A stretch of 64,000 bases of DNA from Brachynemurus nebulosus. Its lineage: Eukaryota > Arthropoda > Insecta > Neuroptera > Myrmeleontidae. The position numbers and the translations under genes are program-made. Under the pieces are notes generated by a model that was given only the letters and a program-made list of their open reading frames with translations, was not told the origin of the DNA and searched no databases. This document shows, piece after piece, positions 12,001 to 23,432 of this stretch. Location: contig JAPWDM010000024.1 of assembly GCA_035578155.1 (NCBI GenBank), positions 248,001 through 312,000 of the forward strand, written 5' to 3'. The first letter of the stretch is position 1. Each line of letters begins with the position of its first letter.

Positions 12001-14910
12001 AAATGCTTTTATTTTAAAATTACTTTTTAATCTTGTTTGAACTCTGGCAACACTGTACACATTTTGCGCAGTTCTTTGTTGTCATGTATTTGAATTCATT
12101 AAATAGATACTAATTCATTGTTAATATTTAACGTTTTTATATGTATTTTGCAGTAATTTTTCAATTAAAAGAAGTATGTACAATTATTTTTTTCATTTTA
12201 TATGTTAATATTTATATTATTTATATCTTTATGTAATTCCTTACTGAACTTAAAGTATACTAAATCAAAAGCCAATTTGTTGAGAAAGGTAAGCGAGACA
12301 ACATAATATTTAAAACTATGTAAAAAATACTAATAGGTGTTCCCTTTTAGGTTATAAAATTTGGTTTCAGAAATTGCTGTTTTATCTCAAAACCAATGGA
12401 TTTACTGGAAACGTTTTGGAAAATTTAATTGCGTTAATAATCATGTATCTTTTTGTCTCTGCCATCTTTACCTCTGATTTGCGTTTTATTAGTCGTTTTC
12501 AAGATATTTCAAGACATCGAATTTTGTAAACATTGACATTCCTATAAGCTTTGTCCGTATTTATTTTTTAAATTGAAAATGTGGAAAAATGTGCAAAAAG
12601 TTGTTATCTTTGCAAGACAAATGGAAAATTTTTGAAAGACGTTTGGGAAAATACCTGAATATTGTGTGTGAAGTAGTGTTAATAAAAATATTTATTGAAT
12701 AAATCGACGGCAGCAATGAATAAACTACTATTCGTAAAATTTTGTGTTTGAAACTCAAAATTTATCCGTGGGTGCTTCGTTACTTCGTGAAAAATACTAG
12801 TAGGTGTCTTTATATAAATATGTGAGACAGTAGCTATTAAAAAATACATTTCTAGACGGAAGATAAGAATCCTGTATTAAAATAAAGAATTCCATGTAAA
12901 AAATGTACAGAGTGGTGTAATATATTTTCTTAATTAAAATAAATATTTTCTTATTGAATTTGCTCAATCTTATGAAATTTTGGTTGTGAAATTGTTTCAA
13001 GATATATAGTTTACACTTCAACTTACACGTCTTCAAATATATTTCAAATTTTACTAAAAATGGAATTAGCACTAGTGAATCCTTACAATTTTTTTCTTAT
13101 TTTATAAAAGTTATTAAGTTATAAAAGTTCAAATGACTTTTTGTGAGCTTTTGAAGATTGGAGTAACGTAATTTATAAAAATTTCATGCCTGTATTCGTT
13201 TAATCGAATAAAAAGATTTTTTGAATTCTCAAAAACAGTAGATTATAGATTTTTATTTATTGGAAATTAACTATTCAAATAATTTAGATTTAATTCAGAC
13301 TTAATTTATAATTCAAATAATAATTTAAAGAAATAGAAATTTCAATGTTTCATAATCTAACACAAAATTTTATAAATAAATAAATTCAAAAAAATTTTCA
13401 TTTTAAACAATTAATACAACGGCCATTTTGGATTTCATTCGACTTATCCTGCATATAATAAGTAAGAAAAGGAAAAAATTTTCAAAATTAGATTCTTATT
13501 GAATAAAGATAAAGTGAATATGTAATCATTTTAAAGTAAAGAGAGATAGCACTTTCTTCTTTCAATGCCTTTTAAAACTGCCTCTAATTGATAAACAAAT
13601 ATAATATATAATTGGCTGATTAATTAATAAAATTATGAAAGTATCTCTAACATACGTTATATGAAAGTATAACGAGCAGATGCTTTATTGAAGTCGCATG
13701 GCAAAACTCTCGTTGAATTTCCTATAGTTAACAAAGGAATTTTCATTTTACACAGTTTATGATCTATCAAATTACAGTAATTCTTATTGCTTACTAATAT
13801 AATAAATCGAAAGGGTAGTTTAAATATTTGTTTTATACATAAGTATGTAATGCGTAAAAATTTGAGACAACTTTGTGTATATACCTATAATAAATAAAAA
13901 TAAAAATTATCTTTAAATAATTGTAAAATATTTGGACGCTTAGATTTTACAAAGGTAGTTTTGAAGCCGCGCCACCATCGCGAGGGTTTTATTTGTACTA
14001 AAATTAACCGAAGAGGTGGGTAACATACCTACAACTTCTGGGTGGAATAGATAATTTTTAACACTGTAAACCTTTATAATGAACTCTCTTATGCACCGTT
14101 TGGTTCAGTACTATTAAGACAGTAATTGGTAAAATCTTGATAATTAAAATCACGCATAATAATGCTAATGATAACCAGATACTGGGTTATCTCCCCCAGT
14201 CGGTTTTGACTCACTATCTGCCAGACAAGCGCAGATTTACTAACCTCTGAGCCAACTTGAGGTTCATCTTGTTTTAACTGTTATTATTTTTTATTTGTAA
14301 TAGATCACTTCGAAACCATTCGATCGATTTTAGTGAAAATATGCGGGTTGATTCCTAAATGATCCCCTGTGAATTTTGTCACTGATCGAAATACTGATAG
14401 CTATAGCTTCAGCATAAACGTGAAATTTATTGAATGTTAATATCCAACTTACTATTGCTCCAATTGGGCTCAAATGAAGGTGCTTGGAGACCATACATGT
14501 TCCCTTTAAATTTCAGTTACGGGCGATATTTTGAATATTTTAAAAATTATTTGACCGTGATATAAAAGCTACACTATCAGTATTTCTTGTAATTTCGGTA
14601 GTTACATTGCCGATAAAAAATTTAAGAAGCATTTTATTATATTCGCATTTTTAACGTTATTTTTGTCTCAAGTAGACAAGGCTTTAACTACTGTACTAAT
14701 AAAGACGATATCTTTTAAATTTGTCAATTGATTGGACATTTTTTGTCCAGTCGCACATGGAGAACCAGACCCGGACAAATTACGTCATAACCGGACTGTT
14801 CGGTCAAAAACCGGATGGTTGACAACCCTGATTGGGACCCTCTGTACCTACTGGCACACACATTGGATACGTCACACAATAAGGTACCGTTGAAGTACTA
14901 GAAAACTCTC
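12001..14910. other. AT-rich DNA, no supported gene
   Basis: Frames are short and dominated by A/T codons. 13950-14420 is somewhat GC-richer and may be an eroded repeat, but no paired ends were found. 14740-14831 repeats a GGACAAATT / ACCGGAC theme and ends in GACAACCCTG, which resembles a hAT terminus; the matching opposite end was not found. Confidence 0.35.
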
Positions 14911-14970
14911 AAAGAGCGTGGCCTAGGACCGTGACTGGAGGAGCTGAAGTTCGATTCTCGCTTTGACGAA
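14911..14970 (+). other. Possible tRNA-like / SINE fragment (weak)
   Basis: AAGTTCGATTCTC (14947-14959) fits a pol III B box with flanking pairing potential, and TGGCCTAGGA about 20 bases upstream could be a decayed A box. A T-run follows at 14974. The spacing is shorter than in an intact tRNA head and no cloverleaf forms, so this is at best a degenerate SINE head. Confidence 0.25.
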
Positions 14971-15428
14971 TAATTTTTTTTTTTAAATCTTAGAAGTTGT
15001 TGTTTGTTTTCTTTTATTTTTATGCAGTAGAGGGAATGTTCAAGGACCTACCAGAAACGTATGGAAGTAATTTAAAAAAACAACCCCGAGAATTTTCTAA
15101 AAGGAACTAGAAGAAACACGTCATCCAAATCTAGAGTAATATGAGGCAAAAAATAAACGAAGGAAGTAGTTAATCAATCGGAGTTGTAAAGTGCGGAGCA
15201 ACATAATCAACGGTGTGCAAGATAATTGCGATAACTGAATATCAGCTGTAGTGGTGGAAACATCCGGACATTAAGAAACCACAACTACAATATACTTAAA
15301 TTTTCTAGAAACAGAAAAAGAAACTGTGTTTTAGAATTTGTTGTTCAAAAGTTCTTTCATTTAATGTACTTTTTATAATTTTTTTATAATTAAAAAGAAT
15401 TGAGAAATTATTTTGCTGTGGAGATACA

Positions 15429-15779
15429 CAGGGCCGGCGAGAGGGTAGGGCAGGTGGCGCAATTTCCCAGTGGTCGAAGCCTAAAAGGGGGGCCCGGAAG
15501 CCTGTTTATGGGCCCGGCAAAAATGAGAGGTGATTTCTAACTATGGGCTGTGGTTGTTACTGTATATTTAGGGGAAAAAATTGAGGGGGCCCGGAAAAAG
15601 CGAGGAATGCTATTTTTGGGAAATGTGGGACACCACGAAGGGGGCCCGCAAGCTGAATCAGGAGCCGAGAAATAGGTAGACGACCTTTTTTTTGCTCCTC
15701 AGTTCTATTTTTGGCGAGAAAATGCTAAAGTTAAAATTTTTTAGTGTCCAGGGGCCGGTCATGGCTCTCGCCGGCCCTG
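15429..15779. mobile_element. hAT-type MITE, 351 bp
   Basis: The termini are a perfect 15-bp inverted repeat, CAGGGCCGGCGAGAG on the left and CTCTCGCCGGCCCTG on the right. The CAGGG...CCCTG ends are typical of hAT elements. The flanking octamers GAGATACA and GCGATATA agree at six of eight positions, consistent with an aged 8-bp target duplication. The element is markedly GC-richer than its surroundings, repeats GGGGGCCCG internally and has no coding capacity. Confidence 0.8.
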
Positions 15780-16777
15780 GCGATATACAATAACTCTACG
15801 TTGTACATCAGATTTTCTACAAATTAGAGAAATTAAAGATTTATTTTATCAATTTCGTACAAAAATAGAGCGTATCTATGTTCAATACAACTGTTTGCGC
15901 ACTGTACATACGAAACACATAGCGTTCTATATAATATTGTGTAGTACCTACCATAGTAGTGTATTCATAATATGTAATTACAACGATTGTATAAGATTCA
16001 TTTAATTGTAATATGCATACCGTTGATTGTTTAATATTCAACAAATAGTATTCAACATCACGTCTATACATATATGTACATACATATACGTACAAACATT
16101 AAATATTGAAAAGCATATTTTATAATGAAATATACCAACAGAGATTATCACCTGACAAAATACATAGGATAGTAATTAATTAGTCCACATAATAGTGGAA
16201 ATGATATTTCATTAGAATTTTACACATTGCGAAACAAATATGTACGGAAAATTTAATCACCGTACCGATCTACATAGATTGTTTGTTTGCCTTAATGTAC
16301 TAGTTAATCCTATTTAAAATGAACTAAATTTAAAACTGGCAATGAGCTCAATTAACCCTTTATTTCCAAAATGCCGGATCTTTTACTACCAGTGACAAGT
16401 ACAATAGACAAGGTTACAAAAAAAGAAAGAAAATTAAAGATGCCAACATCAAAACATGATACCCTAGGAATTTGCAAAATAGAAATTATACTAATCTATT
16501 TTGGTAAAATTGAACATTACTTACAATTATACCGTATTTCGGCAAATCTGTTACAGATAGTGACACTTGTATTAGTGAATGTACATATACATATCAAAGC
16601 ACTTTAAGTCGGCATATTGCATGACGAATTAACTCGCCTTAATCATTTAAAGTGATAAATAAAAATTTTAATTTTAATAGAAACAAACTTTTTGTTATTA
16701 TATCATCTCGTATATTAAATGATGTAAAAAAGTTGATTCAAATTGCTGATTGATGTAAGATAAAACTCTCTATAAGT
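15780..16777. other. AT-rich interval, nothing recognised
   Basis: Short frames at 15841-16095 (minus) and 16371-16607 (plus) show no domain. No paired termini or RNA gene were seen up to the non-LTR insertion. Confidence 0.4.
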
Positions 16778-17438
16778 AACCGCGATGGCTACAAGGATAC
16801 ATCAATATTTGTTCGGAAAGCCAGGCAGCTCTAAAGGCATTGAGAAATGCCAAAACAACATCTAAGCTTGTGTGGAAGTGTCAGAGGATGTTGGATATTC
16901 TCGCATCTCGGTACCAAGTGACTCTATATTGGGTTCCAGGACATCGGGGAATTGAAACGAATGAAACAGCTAACAAAATAACCAGAGCAGGCTCCAACAC
17001 CTCAATTGTGGGGCTTAAACCTGTGCGAATCGCAACTAGAGTGTATTTGTCGCTTGAGAGGGGACGGCTCCGTAAGGTGTTTGGTCTTCTGACGGACCAC
17101 AATACGCTCTACGAGGCATTTGTAATTACTGCGCTTATGCACAGACGCAACCTGCAAAAAATGTGGCAGGGAGGAGGAATCCTTCTACCATATCCTTTGC
17201 AGCTGTGACGCCTTGTCGCGGTTAAGAGATCGACATCTAGGATTCAGTCACCTGACCTCAGAACTTATCAGGGGCACTAATGTGAAGTGCTTGCTTTCCT
17301 TTATTGAGGGACTTGACTTCATTTGAGTCTTCTCTCTTAGTTTTAAGAGGACAAGGGTCAAACAAAGTAGCCTCGGTGCGGTGGACCCCCATGGGGCTCA
17401 CACCCTGCTCCCTCATTCATTCATTCAACCGCGATGGC
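16778..17438 (+). mobile_element. 5'-truncated non-LTR retrotransposon insertion
   Basis: The insertion is bounded by the 12-bp direct repeat AACCGCGATGGC at 16778-16789 and 17427-17438, a target-site duplication typical of target-primed reverse transcription. The body starts abruptly within RNase H coding sequence, as expected for a 5'-truncated copy. After the reading frame it has a short 3' UTR ending in a CATT-type simple tail (CATTCATTCATTC, 17414-17426) in place of poly(A). That tail style and the RNase H domain fit the I/Jockey-related clades of insect LINEs. Confidence 0.85.
16784..17326 (+). pseudogene. RNase H and zinc-knuckle end of a LINE ORF2 (broken)
   Basis: Two reading frames join to give the C-terminal part of a non-LTR retrotransposon polyprotein. 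The first (about 16784-17100) reads through SESQAALKALRNAK and YWVPGHRGIETNETAN, the usual RNase H signature region. The second (about 17100-17326) carries CKKCGREEESFYHILC, the cysteine/histidine motif often found at the ORF2 end, and stops at the TGA at 17324. A frameshift separates them. Two acidic positions are altered: the usual Asp of the DSQ motif is Glu, and the Asp after NE..A is Asn, so the enzyme would be inactive. The 5' part of RNase H, reverse transcriptase and endonuclease are missing. Confidence 0.85.
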
Positions 17439-19048
17439 AAAAGCTCTATCAGTGCTAATTTATTGAACCAAGGGACTCATTGGGAACTGCCCGATCTAAG
17501 AATGTGACTTTTCGGTAAATTTTGTAAGATAATGTTGCTTATAATCTATCAATGACCATGACTAGAAAATTGTCAGTGTGTTTATTCCTTTCATGAATTC
17601 AATTTTTGTATGGAGACTATTGAAGTATTTTAAAGAGTTAATTAACGATTTGTCAGTGCTTTTGAAACAACCTAAAAGGTTGCCCACATACTTGAAACAG
17701 AAAACTATATCATTGTTTTATAAATATACTATCATGAATTAATTTTTTTAAAAAAATTGTTCTCCATTTATTTATTGTCCAAAATTAGTTTCTATCTACA
17801 GCTCAATAAAATTTTACTCTGTTAAATGAAAATAATACTTATTCATTATTTACTTTCGAACAGATTTTTTTAATTTTCAATATTCAATGTTTTATTAAAA
17901 CACTATTCAAATACAAAATTATATTCGACGCTAACTATAGATAAAATATTCAATACTGAAATTACAATTCCAGAAAAAATTGAAATTTAATTTCATCCAC
18001 TCAAATAAAAAACTAATAACTAAATTTGTATGAAATAGGTATATACATGTATGCCTATTATGTAAAATAACTACAAAAAAAGTTTTACTCAGTGTTCACC
18101 ACTTCCCTTAATGCTTTTGACTTAAAGTTTTAAGGAATGTTTTCCTATAGTGAAAGCAAACACATACAAAATTTCACTCACTGGAAACCGTTTCCCCTAG
18201 CTAAAAATAATATTTTGAATTTTCGAAAATTTGGTTGCCTATATCTCTGAAAATTACCCACATACTTAGTCGAAATAATTTTAATTAGACACTCTTAACA
18301 AAAGCTAGTATTTTTAATTTTTTATTAGATCTTTTGGATTAACAGTTTAAAAATTGCGGGTACCCAGACAAGAAAAAATTTCACATTGAAGTTTAATATT
18401 TCTAAAACGGAGATTGAAAATCAAAAATTATAAAAGAAACTCCAACACTCAACCCTTGCGAACCGTTTTTAACAATATCGACATTTATACGATAGAATAA
18501 GTCTGAAAACAAATTTCATCCCAATTCCGTATATGAAAAACACCTCAAGAGATTAATAAATCAACTTTTCTACCTTATAACATGTACAAGCAAAATTTCA
18601 TATTCATAAGCCAAATGTTTTAGTAATTATGGGGGGGGGGGGGCGGACGGACGGAAAGACGGATTTAACGGAATTATATAGAATTTAAGATTTTTGTTAA
18701 GAAGCCGAAAAGAGAAGTAATCGTTAAAATCAAAAATATAAGTCACTGAAATTACAATAAAAAACTTTTTTAATATATCTAAATTTCCAACGAAAGTTTC
18801 AAATAAATTTAATTTTACACTTAAACAACTTAAATAATTTTTAATTAATCTCGATAGATGAGATAACACAAGTGTAACATCTAAAATTGCACAAAAAAAA
18901 TTTATTTGATATTGGTAAAGAGACAATTGGATAGGAGAGATATATTTGAGCGCCTCTCACAATTTTTTCGGACACGAAAAGTTATTTACGCTTTCTTTGA
19001 AAAAATTTTAATCTAATCTAATAAACATTCATAGTTTTTTGTTTTTTG

Positions 19049-19079
<31 letters not shown>

Positions 19080-19774
19080 ACTTTATTGCTTGTTATGCAG
19101 TCGTCTAACATATCTGCAGTGTCTTTTGTTCTTGCCTAATCAAAATTTTTTCATGTAAGTCGCCGTGAACAGAAACTCGTTGAAATATTTTTTCAAGAAT
19201 ATTTTTTATTTAACGTTAGAAACACCATTAATTATCAGCTTGACACATACTTGAAAAATATTAATGTATTGTTACAAACTTTTCATCTATCTTCCCTCAA
19301 GAATTAATACCACTTATTGTTAGAATTTAGAAATGAAAAAGTGTAGAAAAGAAAAAAAATTTTTTTCTAAGAAATTATATATTTTATGTCCACAGAAGCA
19401 CATATACGTATGCCGTATGAAAAAAGTTTCGTCAAAAGTTATTGATTGTTTTAAATGTTAATACTTTTGTTAGAAAACTTAAAAATATAAAAGTTCTAAA
19501 TAGGTATATAATGTGAATGTAATATTATTTCGACCGGCATTCGTAGTTCATTTTATAAGAAAAGAAATCTTCAACTGTTCTAAACAAATATGGAATCAAT
19601 TTAAAGTAACATATAAGGCAATAAAAAAATCTCCAGAATGTCCAAGAAAGCATATTATTATCCCATAGCTGTATACCCGATGTTAAAGTTTTTGGGTAAC
19701 TTCCCCTGCTCATACCCTCTTAATTACTCTTTGGTCGCGGCGAGCAATTAGTTCCGCGTAAATATAAATCGACA
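17439..19774. other. AT-rich interval with simple-sequence tracts
   Basis: It contains a 13-base G run at 18631-18643 followed by CGGACGGACGGA, and a T-rich tract at 19037-19072. The stretch from about 18080 to 18660 has the texture of eroded transposon interior (repeated AAATTTCAC phrases). No coding evidence; the 99-codon minus frame at 18627-18926 has no domain. Confidence 0.4.
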
Positions 19775-19970
19775 TTTAAAAAACCGACTTCAAAAAGTAA
19801 AAAATAATTAACAGCACGAATTTGAAGTCAATATGTAAAATTACGATTGGATGTGCTTGAAAAATTCATTAATTCTTCAAGATCTTATTTTTTTTTTATA
19901 CTATACTTCCCGCCTGACTTCAAAATTAGTGCTATTAATTATTTTTTACTTTTTGAAGTCGGTTTTTAAA
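19775..19970. mobile_element. About 196-bp MITE with about 55-bp TIRs
   Basis: The left arm, TTTAAAAAACCGACTTCAAA and onward, is the near reverse complement of the right arm, which ends in TTTGAAGTCGGTTTTTAAA. Both arms also share AAAAAATAATTAA. The same GAAGTCGGTT terminus occurs alone near 21508-21516, preceded by CCTCCTCGTTTTT, suggesting another eroded copy. No coding capacity. Confidence 0.65.
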
Positions 19971-20444
19971 AAGAACTTTTATTTCATACTGTGTCATTAC
20001 TTTTTATGGAATTAGTTTCGTCATCTATCTATGAGAAAGCGAATTAACCTTTTTCTACATGCTATGATTTCTGTATTAGTCTAATAACAAATCAATTCGC
20101 CATCTCATAGTATTAATTTTAACTTGATCATGATTAATTAATTAAATTTTATATAACTTGTTTATACATAATTATATTTGTTTTCATATTCGTCTTTTCT
20201 AGAAAATGTACACGTAATTTCAGAGGTTTGATTGGTGGCTAAATCACATCGAACAGTTAGTTGGAGTACGCAGTGAGTTGAGTTGAAGTACAAAAGTTCA
20301 CGGGCAGTACTTAAACGTAGTTGGCTATTCAGTTTACTTGCAAATACATACAGTAGTAATAATATTATTTAACAATGAGTATCGACTGCTAATCGATTTT
20401 ATTTTATTTTATTCTACAAGATCGTCAGATGTGATTTATCTACA

Positions 20445-20492
20445 ATGAAACCTCGTTCGTATATTTTAATCTGCATATGGAATTATAGAATT
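20445..20492 (+). other. Possible first coding exon with splice donor (weak)
   Basis: An ATG opens 16 codons (MKPRSYILICIWNYRI) that run directly into GTAAGTAC at 20493. Upstream, 20220-20380 is less AT-biased than the surroundings and contains initiator-like TTCAGTTTAC. This could be the 5' end of a gene with a long first intron, but no second exon is identifiable and the signal is short enough to be chance. Confidence 0.15.
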
Positions 20493-20860
20493 GTAAGTAC
20501 ATTCTTTTCCTAAATAGATATGCAGTCATGAATTATTCTCAATTGATTTCTTTCATATGAGACGGGTGCTCATGTGTATCAATTGATATATTCATTTAAT
20601 TATTTCATTGTTGATTACGTATACATTCTCGAACTTCATTTCGTGAATTATACTTTCCGCGTCGGCCCTAGGTCCTCGCAAAAGGAAAGACTTTACAAAC
20701 TTTTCAAGTTTAATTTGATAAGTTTCTTTACATATGACTTTCATATAATATTTTATTATTGTCGCATATTGTTAAATGCTTAAAGAAGTATAGAGTTGTA
20801 TTCGCTTCAAAGTTCAATTTTATTGTTAAACGAATTTTCTCTTACATATACTTATTCATA

Positions 20861-20866
<6 letters not shown>

Positions 20867-20900
<34 letters not shown>
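20867..20900. repeat. (TA)n microsatellite, short
   Basis: About 34 bases of AT dinucleotides. Confidence 0.95.
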
Positions 20901-20903
<3 letters not shown>

Positions 20904-21042
20904 TTATATTTTTTTTTCATAATAATACCTTTTAGTAACAATGCTTATGAGTCCACCCCATTACAGTTTTTTATTTGGTTTTAGAATTTTTTTATTAAAT
21001 TCCAAATTTCATACGTTTAGGTGGAATAGTTTCCAAAATACC

Positions 21043-21071
21043 AGTGTCCAAAAATCATAATTTTGGACACT
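21043..21071. other. Perfect short hairpin
   Basis: AGTGTCCAAAA (21043-21053) and TTTTGGACACT (21061-21071) are exact reverse complements around a 7-base loop. It could be a transposon tip or chance; no role is assigned. Confidence 0.4.
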
Positions 21072-22194
21072 CACTGACTGCTTTGAAAGGAACATTAATA
21101 ATTTTTACAGTTACATTTACTAAGAAATTAAAAAATCAATGAATCCACCCATTTTTCAAGTCACCAAAGAATTTTCTAAAATCGGTACTGAAAGAAAATT
21201 ATTTTTAGGATAACTGGATCAACATAAATTAAAAATATATGTTACTATAGATATTAAAGTAAATAATTTTGCATATACAAATTTTAAATTTGCAATAATT
21301 ATTCATATTGGTCATATTATTGAAGATGGTTAAAAAATTACTCAACCAATGTCAACAAAATTTCTATGGGACCACCTGGAGAGTTTTATCTACCAACTAA
21401 AAAAAGAATGGTGCAAATTGGGCCAGAAATGTGGAAGAAATCGGTGTACATACATAAAAAAAAAGAAAAAAAACATACGGATTGAATTGAAAACCTCCTC
21501 GTTTTTGAAGTCGGTTAAAATGAGACTTGAATCAACTACCCATTTAACCCTGCAAAAAAATTAGACTGTACACAACAAAGAATCACCTATAGAACTTCAC
21601 GGTGTACTACATTTTCAGTCCAGACTCGGGAGCCAATCCGTCACATTTTTGAACCTAACAATGACAGACATACTTTTCAAAAATATTTTTTCTTAAATTA
21701 GAAGAAAAACGATGAAATGTGAATTTCCTTTAATTAAAGGTATAATATTTCTTAAAAATATTTGATCCTCATTTTAGAAAAAAGCACGTGTAATTATTTT
21801 TGAAATAAGAATACTTATTTAAAGTTAATACTTCAATACTTTGCACGTAATATGGAATTACACGTGTTTCAACATAAAAATTTCTGAATATCTTTCTTTC
21901 CCTTTTAATAAATTAACGCTTAAATCAGTTAAAACGTATTTTTTTATTACGTATTTAATTTCGAAGTTCTTCAGGAATCTAAATACCATTTTCCACATTT
22001 ATAACTTCAAAAATGACGTACCTCCCATACAAACTTCCATTCCTCATTTCCCGCTTAGGGGATGAATTTCCAAAAATTATGATACAACCGACTTTATTTA
22101 CGAACAGAAACATAAACAACAATTTCTTACAAATTTTCATCCCCTATATTTAACTCTCTTCGGGGATGAATTTTAAATAATTTAAATATATACA

Positions 22195-23121
22195 TCAATA
22201 TACATCAATCAGTTGTTGTTGGGTGTGCACATCCTCTCCGGCTGCTCTGACTCGCCGTTTTAATTGATCCCAAAGATGTTCTATTGGGTTCAAGTCAGGG
22301 CTATTTGCAGGCCACGGTAAAACCTGTATATTAGCCTCCCTAAGGACAGTTGTCGTCGCTCGAGCGGTAGGCGCTCGGGCATTATCCTGCATCAAGATAA
22401 ATCCGTCGGCCGCTCGTTGTGCAAAGGGGATCACATGGGGTCTGACAACCTGTTCGATGTAACTTTGAGCCGTTACAGTACCCTCGTTCAGGAAAACAAG
22501 CTCAGTTTTGCCTTGCAAACTAATTCCACCCCAGACCATGACATTAGGACCGCCAAATCTGTCGCGTTCATGAATGTGACGATCAGAAAACCTTTCCCCA
22601 CTTCTTCTCCACACTCTTACACGTCGATCATCACTAAAAAACTTCACCTTGCACTCATCCGTGAAGAGTACGTGACGCCATTCCTCCAAGCCCCATTCAA
22701 GGTGTTCACGTGCAAATCTTAAACGGTTTGCACGATGCGCTCCGGTCTGTTTGGTACGGATTACTAGTCTTCTTAAACGTTGTTGGTCTTCATGCAAACG
22801 ATTTCGTATGGTCTGATTACTGACAACAGTACCAGTAGATCGACGTAAGCGATTTTGCAGAGTACCTGCGGTAACAGTCGGCTCACGTCGTGCACACAGT
22901 CGAATGTAATGGTCTTCACGGGCAGTGGTAGCACGAACTCTTCCTGAGCCACGGCGCCGAGTTACACTACCGGTCTGCTGATACCGATTCCAAACATTTT
23001 GAATAGCCCTTCGTGAACAACCCAACTGCAGAGCCACGGAACGTTGAGATTGACCACCCTCAATCATCGTTACGGCTCTGGTAGCAGTAGCTTCGTCCAT
23101 ATGGTGTCGAATTCTCGGCAT
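22195..23121 (-). CDS. Tc1/mariner-family transposase (DD34E), C-terminally truncated
   Basis: Cut-and-paste transposase that would bind the element's TIRs and catalyse excision and insertion at TA. I start it at the Met of MPRIRHH (23121), which leaves 308 residues; an in-frame Met 18 codons upstream adds a hydrophobic stretch unlike the family. An N-terminal paired-type helix-turn-helix region (about residues 8-55) is followed by a GRPR-like GSGR at 58-61 and a second helix-turn-helix to about 140. The catalytic triad is intact: D155 in FTDECK, D246 in LMQDNARA, E281 in NSPDLNPIEHLWD, with 34 residues between the last two. The protein ends at QQQLIDVY, about 40 residues short of the usual family C-terminus. 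There is no internal stop or frameshift, and GC content is well above the neighbourhood, so the insertion is young or recently arrived. Confidence 0.93.
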   Translation of the reverse strand: MPRIRHHMDEATATRAVTMIEGGQSQRSVALQLGCSRRAIQNVWNRYQQTGSVTRRRGSGRVRATTAREDHYIRLCARREPTVTAGTLQNRLRRSTGTVVSNQTIRNRLHEDQQRLRRLVIRTKQTGAHRANRLRFAREHLEWGLEEWRHVLFTDECKVKFFSDDRRVRVWRRSGERFSDRHIHERDRFGGPNVMVWGGISLQGKTELVFLNEGTVTAQSYIEQVVRPHVIPFAQRAADGFILMQDNARAPTARATTTVLREANIQVLPWPANSPDLNPIEHLWDQLKRRVRAAGEDVHTQQQLIDVY

Positions 23122-23430
23122 CGTAAAAATAAATGATTGAATAACACGCCAAACTTCAAAAAACAACCTCAGCAATCAATAATCTAGCGCAAACTGATTT
23201 AAAATCAAATTCAAAAAAATAAGTAAAATTAACCACTTGACGCTGTGCGAGACAAAAAAACGTTTAAATCTTCCCCTCAACAATAATATCACTTAAACCT
23301 AACTGTTATCATTTACTCAACCACTTAATATCATAACAACAGTCATTTAGAAAAGTTATTTTGACGTGGATCGACATAAATCAGTTTTAAAATACAAACT
23401 TTCAAGTGGCCCTTATTTTGTTTTGAGGAG
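22195..23430 (-). mobile_element. Tc1-like element, 3' end missing
   Basis: On the minus strand the element starts at 23430 with CTCCTCAAAACAAAATAAGG, immediately preceded by TA, as expected for Tc1/mariner insertions. The transposase follows after about 310 bases. The corresponding inverted terminus is not found beyond the transposase stop near 22195; instead the sequence passes into ATATACATCAATATACATCA. The element is therefore truncated at its 3' side and lacks one TIR, so it could not move in cis. Confidence 0.8.
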
Positions 23431-23432
23431 TA

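Larger units (their letters stand above)
19971..22194. other. AT-rich interval, no supported gene
   Basis: It includes a 34-bp (TA)n at 20867-20900, a perfect hairpin at 21043-21071 and a solitary GAAGTCGGTT repeat end near 21510. At 22050-22175 GGGGATGAATTT occurs twice with TTTCATCCCCT between, forming short inverted repeats just outside the broken end of the Tc1-like element. Confidence 0.4.

Noticed and set aside
14740..14831. hAT element ending GACAACCCTG
   Set aside because: A plausible right tip, but no matching CAGGGTTGTC left tip or target duplication was found nearby.
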